Under the pieces are notes generated by a model. It did no database searches. It saw only the letters and a list, made by a program, of their open reading frames with translations, and was not told the DNA's origin. A stretch of DNA of 64,000 nucleotides from assembly GCF_019880545.1 (NCBI RefSeq), contig NZ_JAINVW010000001.1, positions 620,001 through 684,000 of the forward strand. Reading direction: 5' to 3'. Position 1 is the first letter of the stretch, and each line of letters opens with the position of its first letter. The translations under genes and the position numbers were made by a program. Positions 53,521 to 62,692 of this stretch are shown one piece after another. This DNA comes from Flagellimonas meishanensis. GTDB lineage: Bacteria > Bacteroidota > Bacteroidia > Flavobacteriales > Flavobacteriaceae.

Positions 53521-54672
53521 TTAGGCGGCCTTTATGTGCAAGAGCCGGGTTAATTTAATAGAGAGATCTGTAAAAATCAACTTGGAATTTCCGTTCCGTT
53601 CCACGTGGAAAATGGCAGTTTCCAATTCCTCCACAATATCCAAAATGTTGTTTTCGTGCACAAAGGGCGCGAATTTGTTCAGGTCAAAACCCTCCAAATG
53701 GATCCTGGCATATACCAGGTCGTTGGCCATATAATTGAGCAACAGCGCTTGGCGCATCATGGTAAGGCAATATCCCAGGAACTTTTTTTGTACCTCCCGG
53801 CCAGTTTTGGCCACCTCATCGCTCCATAAAATCAATTCCTGTACCGCACCTTTATTGCCCTTGGCCTTAAAGGCACTTCGCACCCACTGCACAAACCAAC
53901 GTTCAAAAACCAAATCCTCCGAATCCTTGTTGAGCAAGTCCAGCGCTTTGTTAAAATTACCATTGGCCTCTTGGGCAATGGTATGGGCGTCACTTGCACT
54001 GACCCCTTTGCTCAAAAGGGCATCAATGATATATTGTTCCGACAAAGGGGGAAAATGCAAAATTTGGCATCGGGACCGTATAGTGTTGATTATCTGCTCC
54101 TCATCTTCCGCAAGTAAGAGCAGCACGGTTTTCTGGGGAGGTTCTTCGATCAATTTTAGGAGTTTGTTGGCCGCGGAGATGTTCATTTTTTCAGCCATCC
54201 AAAGTATGAGCACCTTGTAGCCACCCTCATAGGATTTAAGGGACAGCTTTTTTACTACATCCTGGGCTTCGTCCACCCCAATCTGCCCCTGTTTTTTTTC
54301 TATGCCGATGTGGCGATACCAATCAAACAAGTTGCCATAAGGTTGTTCCTTTACAAACTCGCGCCATTCCATTAAAAAATTGTCACTTACCGCATGCGAT
54401 TTTACCTTATCCGAATTGGAGACCGGAAACGCAAAATGCAGATCGGGATGCGTCAAGGAATTGCACTTGGCATTGCATGCCACATTATCGCCTTCATTCT
54501 CCCCTCCCATATTCCTGCAAAGCAGATACTGCGCATAGGCAATGGCCATGGGTAATATGCCAGATCCCTCGGGCCCAACGAACAATTGGGCATGGGCCAC
54601 CCTGCCGGCATCGGCAGTGGTAACCAGATGTTTCTTGAGGTGCTCCAGGCCTAAAACATTTTTGAACAGCAT
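53521..54672 (-). CDS. holB: DNA polymerase III subunit delta-prime (clamp loader)
   Basis: A 383-residue AAA+ clamp-loader subunit. The N-terminal FKNVLGLEHLKKHL and AHAQLFVGPEGSG are typical; the P-loop is degenerate, as expected for delta-prime. A cysteine cluster (CRNMGG, CNAKCNS; ~52-75) corresponds to the zinc module. KLLKLIEEPPQKTVLLLLAE and TIRSRCQILHFPPL (SRC motif, arginine-finger region) confirm the family. A promoter ends only four bases before the ATG, so the message may be leaderless. A degenerate parS copy (53597-53612) lies in its C-terminal coding part. Confidence 0.88.
   Translation of the reverse strand: MLFKNVLGLEHLKKHLVTTADAGRVAHAQLFVGPEGSGILPMAIAYAQYLLCRNMGGENEGDNVACNAKCNSLTHPDLHFAFPVSNSDKVKSHAVSDNFLMEWREFVKEQPYGNLFDWYRHIGIEKKQGQIGVDEAQDVVKKLSLKSYEGGYKVLILWMAEKMNISAANKLLKLIEEPPQKTVLLLLAEDEEQIINTIRSRCQILHFPPLSEQYIIDALLSKGVSASDAHTIAQEANGNFNKALDLLNKDSEDLVFERWFVQWVRSAFKAKGNKGAVQELILWSDEVAKTGREVQKKFLGYCLTMMRQALLLNYMANDLVYARIHLEGFDLNKFAPFVHENNILDIVEELETAIFHVERNGNSKLIFTDLSIKLTRLLHIKAA
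53597..53612. promoter_or_regulatory. Degenerate parS-like site
   Basis: CGTTCCACGTGGAAAA matches the 16-bp parS palindrome at 14 of 16 positions, with the inner 12 bases intact. It lies within the delta-prime gene, 2.3 kb from the second perfect site. Confidence 0.5.
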
Positions 54673-54676
54673 GATT

Positions 54677-54703
54677 CAAAGATACATTTTTTAGTTTCCA
54701 CAA
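54677..54703 (-). promoter_or_regulatory. Promoter of the delta-prime (holB) gene
   Basis: On the minus strand TTG (54703-54701) and TATCTTTG (54684-54677, exact -7 consensus) are separated by 16 bases. The -7 box ends four bases before the ATG at 54672, placing the transcription start at about the start codon. Confidence 0.65.
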
Positions 54704-54772
54704 CTTTTCCATCTTTTTTGTTGAAACCCTAAAATATGCCCCTGGGTTTCGAGGCAAAACATAGGAAATCTT

Positions 54773-54780
54773 TACATTTG
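54773..54780 (+). promoter_or_regulatory. -7 promoter element of pgk
   Basis: TACATTTG, exact TAnnTTTG, 23 bases before the pgk ATG. A TTTC at about 54747 is a possible -33 element. It is divergent from the holB promoter in the 131-bp gap. Confidence 0.62.
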
Positions 54781-54803
54781 GACTTCTTATAAAGACACAG
54801 CGG

Positions 54804-55994
54804 ATGAAAACCTTGGACGATTACAATTTTGAAGATAAAAAGGCATTGATACGCGTTGATTTCAACGTGCCCCTGGATGGCGATTTCAAAGTGACCGACA
54901 CCAGTCGGATTGAAGCGGCAAAGCCGACTATTTTGAAAGTGCTGGAAGATGGTGGCGCTGCCGTACTGATGAGTCACTTGGGCAGGCCGAAGGGAAAGTC
55001 CAATCCGGACATGTCCCTTTCCCATATTTGTGAAACCGTATCCGAAATCATAGGGGTAGAGGTAAAATTTGCATCGGATTGCGTGGGAAAAGCTGCTGAT
55101 GACGCCGTGGCTGATCTGGAAATGGGCGAAATACTACTGTTGGAAAACCTTCGGTTTCATGATGAAGAGGAAGCCGGTGACGAAGCTTTTTCCAAGGCCT
55201 TGGCGAAACATGGCGACATCTATGTGAACGATGCCTTTGGAACGGCACATCGAGCGCACGCCTCAACAACCATCGTTGCTAAGTTTTTTCCTGGAAAAAA
55301 GTGTTTTGGGTATTTATTGGCCAAAGAGATCAAGGCCATAGAAAAAGTGATGCGGACCGGAGAAAAATCGATTACCGCCATTTTGGGAGGCGCCAAGGTT
55401 TCCTCCAAGATCACCATTATAGAAAACATTCTGGACAAGGTAGACAATTTGATTATCGGCGGCGGAATGACCTATACCTTCATCAAGGCCCAGGGCGGCA
55501 AAGTGGGCGACTCTATTTGTGAGGATGATAAGATGGATTTGGCTTTGGACATTCTAAAACAAGCTGAGGCAAAAGGGGTACAGGTTTATATGCCTGTTGA
55601 TGTTTTGGCCGCTGATGCCTTTGACAACAATGCAAAAACCCAATTTGTCGATGTAAATGAAATCCCTGAGGGATGGCAAGGACTGGACGCCGGGCCCAAG
55701 AGCCTTGAAATCTTCAAACAAGTAATCTTGAATTCCAAGACCATACTCTGGAATGGCCCTGTGGGTGTTTTTGAGATGGAAAGCTTTGCGAATGGCACAA
55801 TTGCAATCGGCAACTATATTGATGAAGCCACACAAAATGGGGCATTTTCCCTTGTCGGTGGCGGGGACTCTGTGGCCGCTGTGAAACAATTTGGTTTCGA
55901 GGACAAGGTGAGCTATGTGTCCACTGGTGGAGGTGCTATGTTGGAAAGTCTTGAAGGGCGCACGCTCCCCGGAATTGCCGCAATATTGGACTAA
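54804..55994 (+). CDS. pgk: Phosphoglycerate kinase
   Basis: A 396-residue glycolytic kinase transferring phosphate from 1,3-bisphosphoglycerate to ADP. The substrate-binding [11 protein letters not shown] and SHLGRPKG near the N-terminus, the central [14 protein letters not shown], and the C-terminal nucleotide-binding [15 protein letters not shown] and [13 protein letters not shown] are complete. Length is standard. It has its own promoter and is divergent from the polymerase gene. Confidence 0.97.
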   Translation: MKTLDDYNFEDKKALIRVDFNVPLDGDFKVTDTSRIEAAKPTILKVLEDGGAAVLMSHLGRPKGKSNPDMSLSHICETVSEIIGVEVKFASDCVGKAADDAVADLEMGEILLLENLRFHDEEEAGDEAFSKALAKHGDIYVNDAFGTAHRAHASTTIVAKFFPGKKCFGYLLAKEIKAIEKVMRTGEKSITAILGGAKVSSKITIIENILDKVDNLIIGGGMTYTFIKAQGGKVGDSICEDDKMDLALDILKQAEAKGVQVYMPVDVLAADAFDNNAKTQFVDVNEIPEGWQGLDAGPKSLEIFKQVILNSKTILWNGPVGVFEMESFANGTIAIGNYIDEATQNGAFSLVGGGDSVAAVKQFGFEDKVSYVSTGGGAMLESLEGRTLPGIAAILD

Positions 55995-56111
55995 GTCGAA
56001 CGTTATGGATTAATGGGGATGATCCACGTTTTGCTGTTTTAGCGCTAAATACTTTATTTTTTCAAAAAAAAACACCAAATTAGGCAGCCCCAGGAATCAA
56101 ACCCAATCCAA

Positions 56112-57692
56112 ATGAACCGAAAATTTAAGATTGCCGCATGGATAGCGCTGGTTTTCTCAGGTCCTTGCCTGTTGGCGCAGCAGGTAGATGAAATACAGAC
56201 CGGTTTGACTGAACCGGAACCGCTGACCATCACCAATCCCATGATCGATGGTGAATCTGTGGCTTTGGGCCCCACCTCAAATGGCAAATTTGAATTGCAT
56301 GATGTAGAGGAGGCCTCGCGATATGATAGTTTATGGCTCAGGGAACTTCACAAGAACGCCTCTCTTTTTAGCGACCTGCTTCTGGAAGTTTCCAATCCTG
56401 TGGAACTGGACTCAGGGATGGTTGACCTACCCACCGATACACTTAAGGCAAGGTTGGCCCGCATGAATGAAAAGACGCCTTTCAACATTGCATACAATCC
56501 ATCCTTGGAAAGTGTTATAAAATCCTTTTTGGTTCGCAAAAAAGACTTGATGCAGCGGATGATCACGGCGAGCCAGTTCTACTTCCCTTTGTTTGAACAG
56601 GAATTGGACAACCACGACGTTCCTTTGGAGATCAAATATCTAGCCATCGTGGAATCGGCCCTAAACCCAAGGGCTCGGTCCCGGGTTGGTGCAAAAGGGC
56701 TTTGGCAATTTATGTACAGCACTGGAAAAATGTACGGACTGGATGTGAGCAGTTATGTGGACGAGCGCCACGATCCCATTATGGCTACCAAGGCCGCCTG
56801 CAAATACCTCTCCAAGCTACATGAAATTTTTAACGATTGGGATTTGGCCTTGGCAGCGTACAATTCTGGGCCAGGCAATGTGAACAAGGCCATCCGACGC
56901 TCTGGCGGCTATGAGAATTATTGGAACATACGCCCCTTTCTTCCGAGGGAAACTGCAGGATATCTTCCGGCCTTTTTGGCTACCATGTACATTTTTGAGT
57001 ACGCGGATGAACATGGATTGCAATACAAAAAAGCGGAAAGGGCTTATTTTGAAACGGACACGGTCCATGTAAAAAACCTGATCACATTTGACCAAATATC
57101 CAAGCTGGTGGACGTAAGCCAGGAAGAGCTTGAAATGTTGAACCCCGCCTATAAATTGAACATCATCCCCAAAGTTAAGGGCAAGGAATATGCGCTCCGG
57201 CTTCCCAAATCAAAAATTGGAAAGTTTGTGGCCAATGAGGAACAGATCTATGCGTACGCGAAAAAGGAACTGGACTCCATTGAAAAACCATTGCCCCAGC
57301 TAACAACTGCAAACGACCAAATCCGCTACAAAGTGAAAAGTGGCGATTATTTGGGGAAAATTGCCGAGCGTTATGGTGTGGGAGTGAGCCAAATAAAACA
57401 ATGGAACGGACTGCGAAGCAATAACCTGCGCATAGGACAGCGGCTTACCATCTACCCAAGGAAACCCTATATACCACAAAAAACGGTGGCCAAGAACACC
57501 ACTTCCAAGTCTTCTTCGGGAACCGTGGCCAGTGGTTCAAAAGTGCACACGGTGCAACCGGGCGATTCACTTTGGACCATATCAAAAAAATATCCTGGAG
57601 TTTCTGTGGAAAACTTACGAGAATGGAACGGTCTTAGTGGCAATAACTTAAAACCGGGCACAAAACTTAAATTGTGCGATTGTTCTTCGTAA
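56112..57692 (+). CDS. MltD-like lytic transglycosylase with two LysM domains
   Basis: A 526-residue periplasmic peptidoglycan-cleaving enzyme. A signal peptide (to about LLAQ, residue 20) is followed by an SLT domain (~155-320). The catalytic Glu is most likely Glu181 in IVESALNPRARS, with GAKGLWQFM and ALAAYNSGPGNVNKA as further family signatures. Two LysM domains (~400-445, YKVKSGDYLGKIAERYGV; ~475-522, HTVQPGDSLWTISKKYPG) bind glycan chains. It cuts glycan strands to form 1,6-anhydromuramyl ends. The DUF4837 gene begins 12 bp downstream, so both are probably co-transcribed. Confidence 0.93.
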   Translation: MNRKFKIAAWIALVFSGPCLLAQQVDEIQTGLTEPEPLTITNPMIDGESVALGPTSNGKFELHDVEEASRYDSLWLRELHKNASLFSDLLLEVSNPVELDSGMVDLPTDTLKARLARMNEKTPFNIAYNPSLESVIKSFLVRKKDLMQRMITASQFYFPLFEQELDNHDVPLEIKYLAIVESALNPRARSRVGAKGLWQFMYSTGKMYGLDVSSYVDERHDPIMATKAACKYLSKLHEIFNDWDLALAAYNSGPGNVNKAIRRSGGYENYWNIRPFLPRETAGYLPAFLATMYIFEYADEHGLQYKKAERAYFETDTVHVKNLITFDQISKLVDVSQEELEMLNPAYKLNIIPKVKGKEYALRLPKSKIGKFVANEEQIYAYAKKELDSIEKPLPQLTTANDQIRYKVKSGDYLGKIAERYGVGVSQIKQWNGLRSNNLRIGQRLTIYPRKPYIPQKTVAKNTTSKSSSGTVASGSKVHTVQPGDSLWTISKKYPGVSVENLREWNGLSGNNLKPGTKLKLCDCSS

Positions 57693-57704
57693 ATTTAACT
57701 TGAC

Positions 57705-58694
57705 ATGAAAAAATTTGGAACACTAGCAAGCGCCATTCTTCTTTTGGTGCTCTGGTCCTGTAATGAATCTGGGACCAAACAACGATTTCTTCCGCCCTCT
57801 ACTGGGGGCATCAATTCCTTGATGGTGGTAATGGATACCGAGCTTTGGAAGGGCGAGGTCGGAGATAGGGTTCGGGAGCATTTTGCCGCCCCTGTCCGAG
57901 GACTCCCTCAGGGAGAGCCCAAGTTCAGCATCACGCAAATTCCTCCCCAAGTATTCAAAGGGGCCACCACCTATTCCAGATCTGTGCTTTTTGTGGAACT
58001 GGATACCACAAACTTGGCCCATATCAAATCCGATGTTTCCGCAAAACCCCAAAAGATTGCCGTGGTCAAGGGCGAGACATATGCAGATTTGACCCATGGA
58101 ATAGATTCATTGGCTTCAAAAGCAATAGCAGCTTTTAAAAAAACAGAGCTTGAAGAGGCCCAGAAAAGGTTTACCCGTTCATTGAGCAAGGATATGGCCT
58201 TCTGGGAAGAGTTTGGAATAAAACTGAATGTCCCCTCACTGTATAAGGTTGGAAAACGGGACAAAAACTTTGTTTGGATGGACATCCAGATTCCCAAGGG
58301 CACCATGAACATTGTGGCCTATGCCATGCCAGGGGATAGTTTTGCCAATGACTCAACTTTTGTGTCAGATATAGTGAAGATGCGTGATTCCATTGGAAAA
58401 AAGTATGTCCCAGGACCTTATGAGAACACCTATATGATTACCGAAAAAGCATTTGCGCCATATATTTTCCCTGCAAGGATAGATGGAAAAAAAGCTGCCG
58501 AGGTAAGGGGAATATGGGAAATAAGCGGTTACCCAATGGCCGGCCCCTTTCTGACCTATATCATCAATGACGAGGAGAATAATCGAAAGTTGGTGCTGGA
58601 GGGCTTCACATTTGCCCCTTCGGAAGAGAAAAGGGACTATATGTTTGAGCTCGAGGCCATTTTGAAGACCGTGGATTTTGATGCGACTCCGTGA
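57705..58694 (+). CDS. DUF4837 family lipoprotein
   Basis: A 329-residue Bacteroidetes-specific envelope protein. The N-terminus MKKFGTLASAILLLVLWSCNES is a lipoprotein signal with lipidation at Cys19. The mature part opens with FLPPSTGGINSLMVVMDTELWKG, typical of DUF4837, and is otherwise without recognisable motifs. It follows the lytic transglycosylase by 12 bp, an arrangement suggesting a role in cell-wall turnover, which is inference only. A terminator follows. Confidence 0.85.
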   Translation: MKKFGTLASAILLLVLWSCNESGTKQRFLPPSTGGINSLMVVMDTELWKGEVGDRVREHFAAPVRGLPQGEPKFSITQIPPQVFKGATTYSRSVLFVELDTTNLAHIKSDVSAKPQKIAVVKGETYADLTHGIDSLASKAIAAFKKTELEEAQKRFTRSLSKDMAFWEEFGIKLNVPSLYKVGKRDKNFVWMDIQIPKGTMNIVAYAMPGDSFANDSTFVSDIVKMRDSIGKKYVPGPYENTYMITEKAFAPYIFPARIDGKKAAEVRGIWEISGYPMAGPFLTYIINDEENNRKLVLEGFTFAPSEEKRDYMFELEAILKTVDFDATP

Positions 58695-58721
58695 GAGCGA
58701 ATAATACGGTCCAATAAAATC

Positions 58722-58756
58722 AAAAAAGCCCGGAGAAATTAACTCTCCGGGCTTTT
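58722..58756. terminator. Bidirectional rho-independent terminator
   Basis: GCCCGGAGA (58728-58736) pairs perfectly with TCTCCGGGC (58744-58752), flanked by six A and four T. It serves the DUF4837 gene and the convergent small gene. Confidence 0.85.
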
Positions 58757-58782
58757 CCGTTCTTTAAATGCTTAAAGGTTAG

Positions 58783-58953
58783 TTAGTCAAAAGCAAAGCC
58801 AGTTGCCAATCTGTATACAAACGCATATAATACCACAAAGAACATCACAAAGCTGAACCAGGCAAAAGCCTTAAAGTATTTTTCTATAATGAAATGCCCC
58901 AAATTGCGGAATGCTTCTAAATAAATTTCTCTTACAAGTACTAGTTTTTTCAT
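58783..58953 (-). CDS. Small single-span membrane protein (56 residues)
   Basis: A short gene of 57 codons including stop, easily missed. The product starts MKKLVLVREIYLEAFRNLGHF, an amphipathic basic helix, continues with one transmembrane helix (AWFSFVMFFVVLYAFVYRLA) and ends TGFAFD. A bidirectional terminator lies 27 bp past its stop, and a -7-like AATCTTTG sits on the minus strand about 30 bp upstream. Its clean structure, own signals and isolation argue for a real gene. It resembles short flavobacterial membrane proteins of unknown function; I cannot name the family with certainty. Confidence 0.65.
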   Translation of the reverse strand: MKKLVLVREIYLEAFRNLGHFIIEKYFKAFAWFSFVMFFVVLYAFVYRLATGFAFD

Positions 58954-59189
58954 ATTTCCGAGTTTTAAGATTTAAAGACACAGCAAAGATTGGCCCATGA
59001 AACGAGCAGTGAAAAACTATGGGGTGAAAAGCCAAAAAAGTCGGACGAAAGTTTTTTCCTATAAAAAATCTCTATGAAGCAATCAGTTTATGGGGTGTAA
59101 TGCACCATTGGGAAAAGCCGTACATCGATGGGTTTCTCGATATAATGCATCTGGAACAAAAAAGAATGGAAAAGGCTTCTTTCCTCTAC

Positions 59190-61238
59190 TTATTGGGAAA
59201 CAATGATAAATTCCGAACGGCGGTTTTCCTGATGCTGGCTCCTAGAACATCGTATGCCATCACCACAGTGGTTCAAAAGACGTTCTTCCCCATAACCAAT
59301 GGCACTCTGTATTCTTGAGGGCTCTATGCCCTGTGCAATGAGATAGTCCCTGGTGGACTTGGCCCTTCTATCCGAAAGGTATTTGTTGTATGCCTTGCGC
59401 CCAATAGCATCAGTATGGGATTCGATTTTAATGACCATGTCCCCATATTCGCGCATCACCTCCACCAGTTTGTCAAGCTCTCTTGCCGCATCGACTTTTA
59501 TGTTGAAGCGGTCAAAATCAAAGTAAATCGTTTCCGTTTCCAGTTTCAATACGCCTTCATCCTCCTTGATTATGTCCTTCAACGGTTTCAACGGTTGCGA
59601 AATGGCAATATTGATGTTGCTCTGGGTATCCACGTTTTTCATGGCCTCAAAATATCCTTTTTTGGAGGTTTTGACCGTGTAGCGTACTCTTGGTTTCAGA
59701 TTTTCAAATATAAATGTTCCATCTTTCGAGGTGCGGGCCTCGGCAATGGGAATCTGATCTTTGTCGAACAGCTGTACCAAGGCGTCTGGAATTGTATCAC
59801 CGGTTATTTCATCGGTTATCAGCCCCGAAATGGCATTAAGATTTTCAAGGAACTTAAAGGAATAGATGTCATCATCACCTTTACCTCCTTTTCTGTTGGA
59901 TGCGAAATAACCTTTTTCACCTTTGGTGTCGATTATATAGGAGAAATCATCCCTATTGCTGTTGATGGGTTCACCTAGATTGATTCCAACGCCAAAAATT
60001 CCGTTGGAGTGATCCGCTTTGTAGATGTCCAATCCACCCATTCCCATGTTTCTATCCGAGGAAAAGTATAGGGCATTGTCGGTAATGTAGGGGAACATTT
60101 CTTTTTTATCGGTGTTAACGGTCCTCCCCAAGTTCTGGGGTTCGGAAAATTGACCGTTTTCAAGCAGGTCCACCATGTAAATGTCGGTCTGGCCATAGCC
60201 ACCTGGCCTGTCGGACACAAAGTAGAGCTTTTTCCCATCTGGACTTATGGATGGATGCCCGGTGGAATAGTTTTCGCTGTTGAAAGGCACTTCTTCTGCT
60301 TCGGTCCATGCACCTTCAATATATCTGGAACGGTAAATTTTTAGGTGGTTGATGCCATTTTTGCCTCGCTTGAGCTTCTTTTTGTAGTTGTTCCGGGTAA
60401 AATAGATGGTCTTTTGGTCAGGAGAAAAGGCAACGGAAGCCTCATGATATTTGGTATTGATGTTCTTGGAGAACTTTTTGGGCTGCCTAAGGTCGCCGTT
60501 TTCCTCATCTGCGCGAGCCACGTAAAGATCAAGGAAGGGTTGATTGGTCCACCTATATTTGCGGGTGGTAATAAAGGAAGAATCCTTGGCAGAGGCAAAG
60601 ACAATATTGGAATCTTTATGGAACATGGGCGAGAAATCGGAATACTGCGAATTAATGGCCATGTTCTTTATTTCGACCAATGCTGGACCTTTCCAGCTAT
60701 TATTTTCCCCACTTTGGTACTGGGCATTGGCGCCATTAAAGAGCTCTGTAAGTTTGGCGGCCCTCCGGTAGCGTCCAGTGCCCTTTAATATGTGGGCATA
60801 CCTGAAGAACTTATCTGCTGTAATCTCATCTTTGTACAGTTCGTATAGCTGATGGTACCATTTGTGGGACTTTTCTAAATTGCCGCTGTAATAATGGGAG
60901 TCTCCTGCTTTGGAAAGTAGTTGGTAGGTTTGAGGCACATCCCCTTGCTCAAGTGCAATATCGTATACCCTGGCCGCTTCCGCATACCACATCTTATCGA
61001 AATATTCATTTCCCTTTTCAATAAGCTTGGCCGCGCTTCCCTTTTTCCGCAAAAACTCCTGCAATTCTTTATCCCCAAGAGCTTCTAGTTTAAGTGGGTG
61101 CACGCCATCAGCAGGGGCACCATCCTGTTTTTTAACCAGGTCGATGCTTGTATCATCCGTTTCCACGAGGGCAATCTCTTGCGACATCATGCCAAAGGCA
61201 TAAAGCAAAAAGAAAAATGATAATAAGAATTGTTTCAT
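59190..61238 (-). CDS. PorE-like OmpA family protein (TPR, WD40-like, CarboxypepD_reg, OmpA)
   Basis: A 682-residue envelope protein. A signal peptide (to MMSQ, residue 20) is followed by TPR-like helices (~60-170), a PD40/WD40-like beta-propeller (~200-470; VAFSPDQKTIYFTRNN, PSISPDGKKLYFVSDRPGG, YFSSDRNMGMGGLDIY), a carboxypeptidase-regulatory-like domain (~480-560) and a C-terminal OmpA domain (~570-682; FDFDRFNIKVDAA, IESHTDAIG, YLSDRRAKSTRDYL). This order matches PorE of the type IX secretion system, which binds peptidoglycan. Flavobacteria carry several such paralogues, often paired with PorP/SprF proteins, so it may be a paralogue rather than PorE itself. Confidence 0.85.
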   Translation of the reverse strand: MKQFLLSFFFLLYAFGMMSQEIALVETDDTSIDLVKKQDGAPADGVHPLKLEALGDKELQEFLRKKGSAAKLIEKGNEYFDKMWYAEAARVYDIALEQGDVPQTYQLLSKAGDSHYYSGNLEKSHKWYHQLYELYKDEITADKFFRYAHILKGTGRYRRAAKLTELFNGANAQYQSGENNSWKGPALVEIKNMAINSQYSDFSPMFHKDSNIVFASAKDSSFITTRKYRWTNQPFLDLYVARADEENGDLRQPKKFSKNINTKYHEASVAFSPDQKTIYFTRNNYKKKLKRGKNGINHLKIYRSRYIEGAWTEAEEVPFNSENYSTGHPSISPDGKKLYFVSDRPGGYGQTDIYMVDLLENGQFSEPQNLGRTVNTDKKEMFPYITDNALYFSSDRNMGMGGLDIYKADHSNGIFGVGINLGEPINSNRDDFSYIIDTKGEKGYFASNRKGGKGDDDIYSFKFLENLNAISGLITDEITGDTIPDALVQLFDKDQIPIAEARTSKDGTFIFENLKPRVRYTVKTSKKGYFEAMKNVDTQSNINIAISQPLKPLKDIIKEDEGVLKLETETIYFDFDRFNIKVDAARELDKLVEVMREYGDMVIKIESHTDAIGRKAYNKYLSDRRAKSTRDYLIAQGIEPSRIQSAIGYGEERLLNHCGDGIRCSRSQHQENRRSEFIIVSQ

Positions 61239-61320
61239 TAACTACTCCGTCTGCGCAAATAATTCCCAAGGGAATCATTTGGAGGCTAAGCAAAAAGAGC
61301 TTAACATTCAGTTACAGAAC

Positions 61321-61328
61321 CAAAAATA
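61321..61328 (-). promoter_or_regulatory. -7-like element upstream of the PorE-like gene
   Basis: TATTTTTG on the minus strand, exact TAnnTTTG, about 82 bases before the ATG at 61238. It implies a moderately long leader; no clear -33 element is seen. The remaining 132 bp to tatA show nothing further. Confidence 0.35.
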
Positions 61329-61460
61329 ACATAAGCTGTAACGGAGCGTAACTTTTTGTTGTGAAAGAAGGGTTTTGTGGCGTGTACACGTAAAATATGT
61401 GGTTCTTCATCGATGAAGCCCTATGGGTAAAGGGCCTATCGCGAGGGAAAATCTAAAAAA

Positions 61461-61655
61461 TCAGGACTTGGGCTCCTTGCCGCCTTCCAACTTTTCATCT
61501 TCCTTGGATGCATCCTTGAATTCCTTGATACCGCTTCCAAGTCCCCTCATAAGTTCCGGAATCTTTTTGCCCCCGAAGAGCAGAAGAACTACCACCACAA
61601 TAAGGACAATTTGCCAAGGTCCGAGCATTCCCAGTAAAATAGTTTGAGCAATCAT
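61461..61655 (-). CDS. tatA: Twin-arginine translocase subunit TatA/TatE
   Basis: A 64-residue pore-forming subunit of the Tat system, which exports folded proteins. It has a short N-terminal stretch, one transmembrane helix ([26 protein letters not shown]), the FGGKKIPEL hinge typical of TatA, an amphipathic helix ([12 protein letters not shown]) and a charged tail ([14 protein letters not shown]). It is divergent from the M23 peptidase gene. tatC is not in the window. Confidence 0.93.
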   Translation of the reverse strand: MIAQTILLGMLGPWQIVLIVVVVLLLFGGKKIPELMRGLGSGIKEFKDASKEDEKLEGGKEPKS

Positions 61656-61805
61656 ACAATCTACACCTTATAATTGAAAGTAAAATTACTAAAAAGAAGC
61701 GTAGTAAGCACGCAATTAACTAAAATTAGCATTGCATGTGCCAATTGGACCGCGTATTGACGTGCGATTTTTAAAATGCTTAACATCAAAATTAAAATCA
61801 TGGGT

Positions 61806-61813
61806 TATCTTTG
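61806..61813 (+). promoter_or_regulatory. -7 element of the M23 peptidase gene
   Basis: TATCTTTG, exact match to TAnnTTTG, ending six bases before the ATG at 61820, so the transcription start should fall at or near the start codon. No good -33 element is seen. Confidence 0.5.
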
Positions 61814-61819
61814 TCCATT

Positions 61820-62689
61820 ATGGCAAAGCAAGGCAAAAAACGAAAGGAAATAAAACGAAAACTGTTGCACAAGTATCGTTTGGTCATTCTCAATGAAAGC
61901 ACCTTTGAGGAGAAAATTTCTTTTAAACTGAGTCGACTGAATGTTTTTGTTACTGGAACGCTTTTTATCATTGCACTTATTGGCCTTACTACCCTGATAA
62001 TCGCCTTTACCCCACTTAGAGAGTACATTCCGGGCTATTCTTCCACCAAACTTAAGCGACAGGCCACGGAACTGACCTACAAAACGGATTCCTTGGTTAC
62101 TGTTTTAAATTATACCAATAGGTATTTGGATAATGTGCGCATGGTACTTCGCGGAGATGTTGAAAACAACGAGATGAACAGGGACTCGCTTTTTGAAAAA
62201 TACAAGTTAGATCCTTCCTCAGTGGACCTAACCCCTATCCGCCAGGACCTACTCCTCAGGGAAGAAGTTGAATTGGAGGACAAATACAACCTTTTTGAAC
62301 GGAACATTGATAATGTGGAGAACCTGTTGTTCTCTCCCGTAAGCGGAACGGTTACCCAAACTTTTGATCCGGCCAGCAAGCACTATGCTGTGGACGTGGT
62401 GGCACCAAAGGATACGCCGGTGAAATCCATTGCGAATGGAACGGTTCTTTTTTCCGAATGGACTTCCGAAACGGGTTTTGTCATTATCGTTGAACATCAA
62501 GATGGGCTCACATCGGTTTACAAGCATAACGGTTCGTTAACCAAATCACAGGGCGAACGGGTTCGAGCGGGTGAGGTCATAGCATCCGTGGGCAACACAG
62601 GGGAGCTCACAACCGGGCCACATTTACATTTTGAACTGTGGAGAGAGGGAAAGCCCGTTAATCCTTTGAACTACATCGACTTCAACTAG
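61820..62689 (+). CDS. M23 family metallopeptidase
   Basis: A 289-residue membrane-anchored peptidoglycan endopeptidase. A basic cytoplasmic start (MAKQGKKRKEIKRK) precedes one transmembrane helix (~42-65). A coiled-coil stretch (~75-160) follows, then the M23/LytM domain with its zinc-site residues HYAVD (His and Asp) and HLHFELW. I start it at the ATG at 61820 and not at an upstream TTG, since the promoter lies between them. The GH3 gene follows after 3 bp. The domain layout is typical of envelope amidase activators or endopeptidases; zinc ligands look intact, so it may be active. Confidence 0.92.
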   Translation: MAKQGKKRKEIKRKLLHKYRLVILNESTFEEKISFKLSRLNVFVTGTLFIIALIGLTTLIIAFTPLREYIPGYSSTKLKRQATELTYKTDSLVTVLNYTNRYLDNVRMVLRGDVENNEMNRDSLFEKYKLDPSSVDLTPIRQDLLLREEVELEDKYNLFERNIDNVENLLFSPVSGTVTQTFDPASKHYAVDVVAPKDTPVKSIANGTVLFSEWTSETGFVIIVEHQDGLTSVYKHNGSLTKSQGERVRAGEVIASVGNTGELTTGPHLHFELWREGKPVNPLNYIDFN

Positions 62690-62692
62690 CGC

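Noticed and set aside
59100..59318. 72-codon plus-strand frame between the small membrane protein and the PorE-like gene
   Set aside because: More than half overlaps the OmpA domain coding region in antisense; no promoter or domain supports it.
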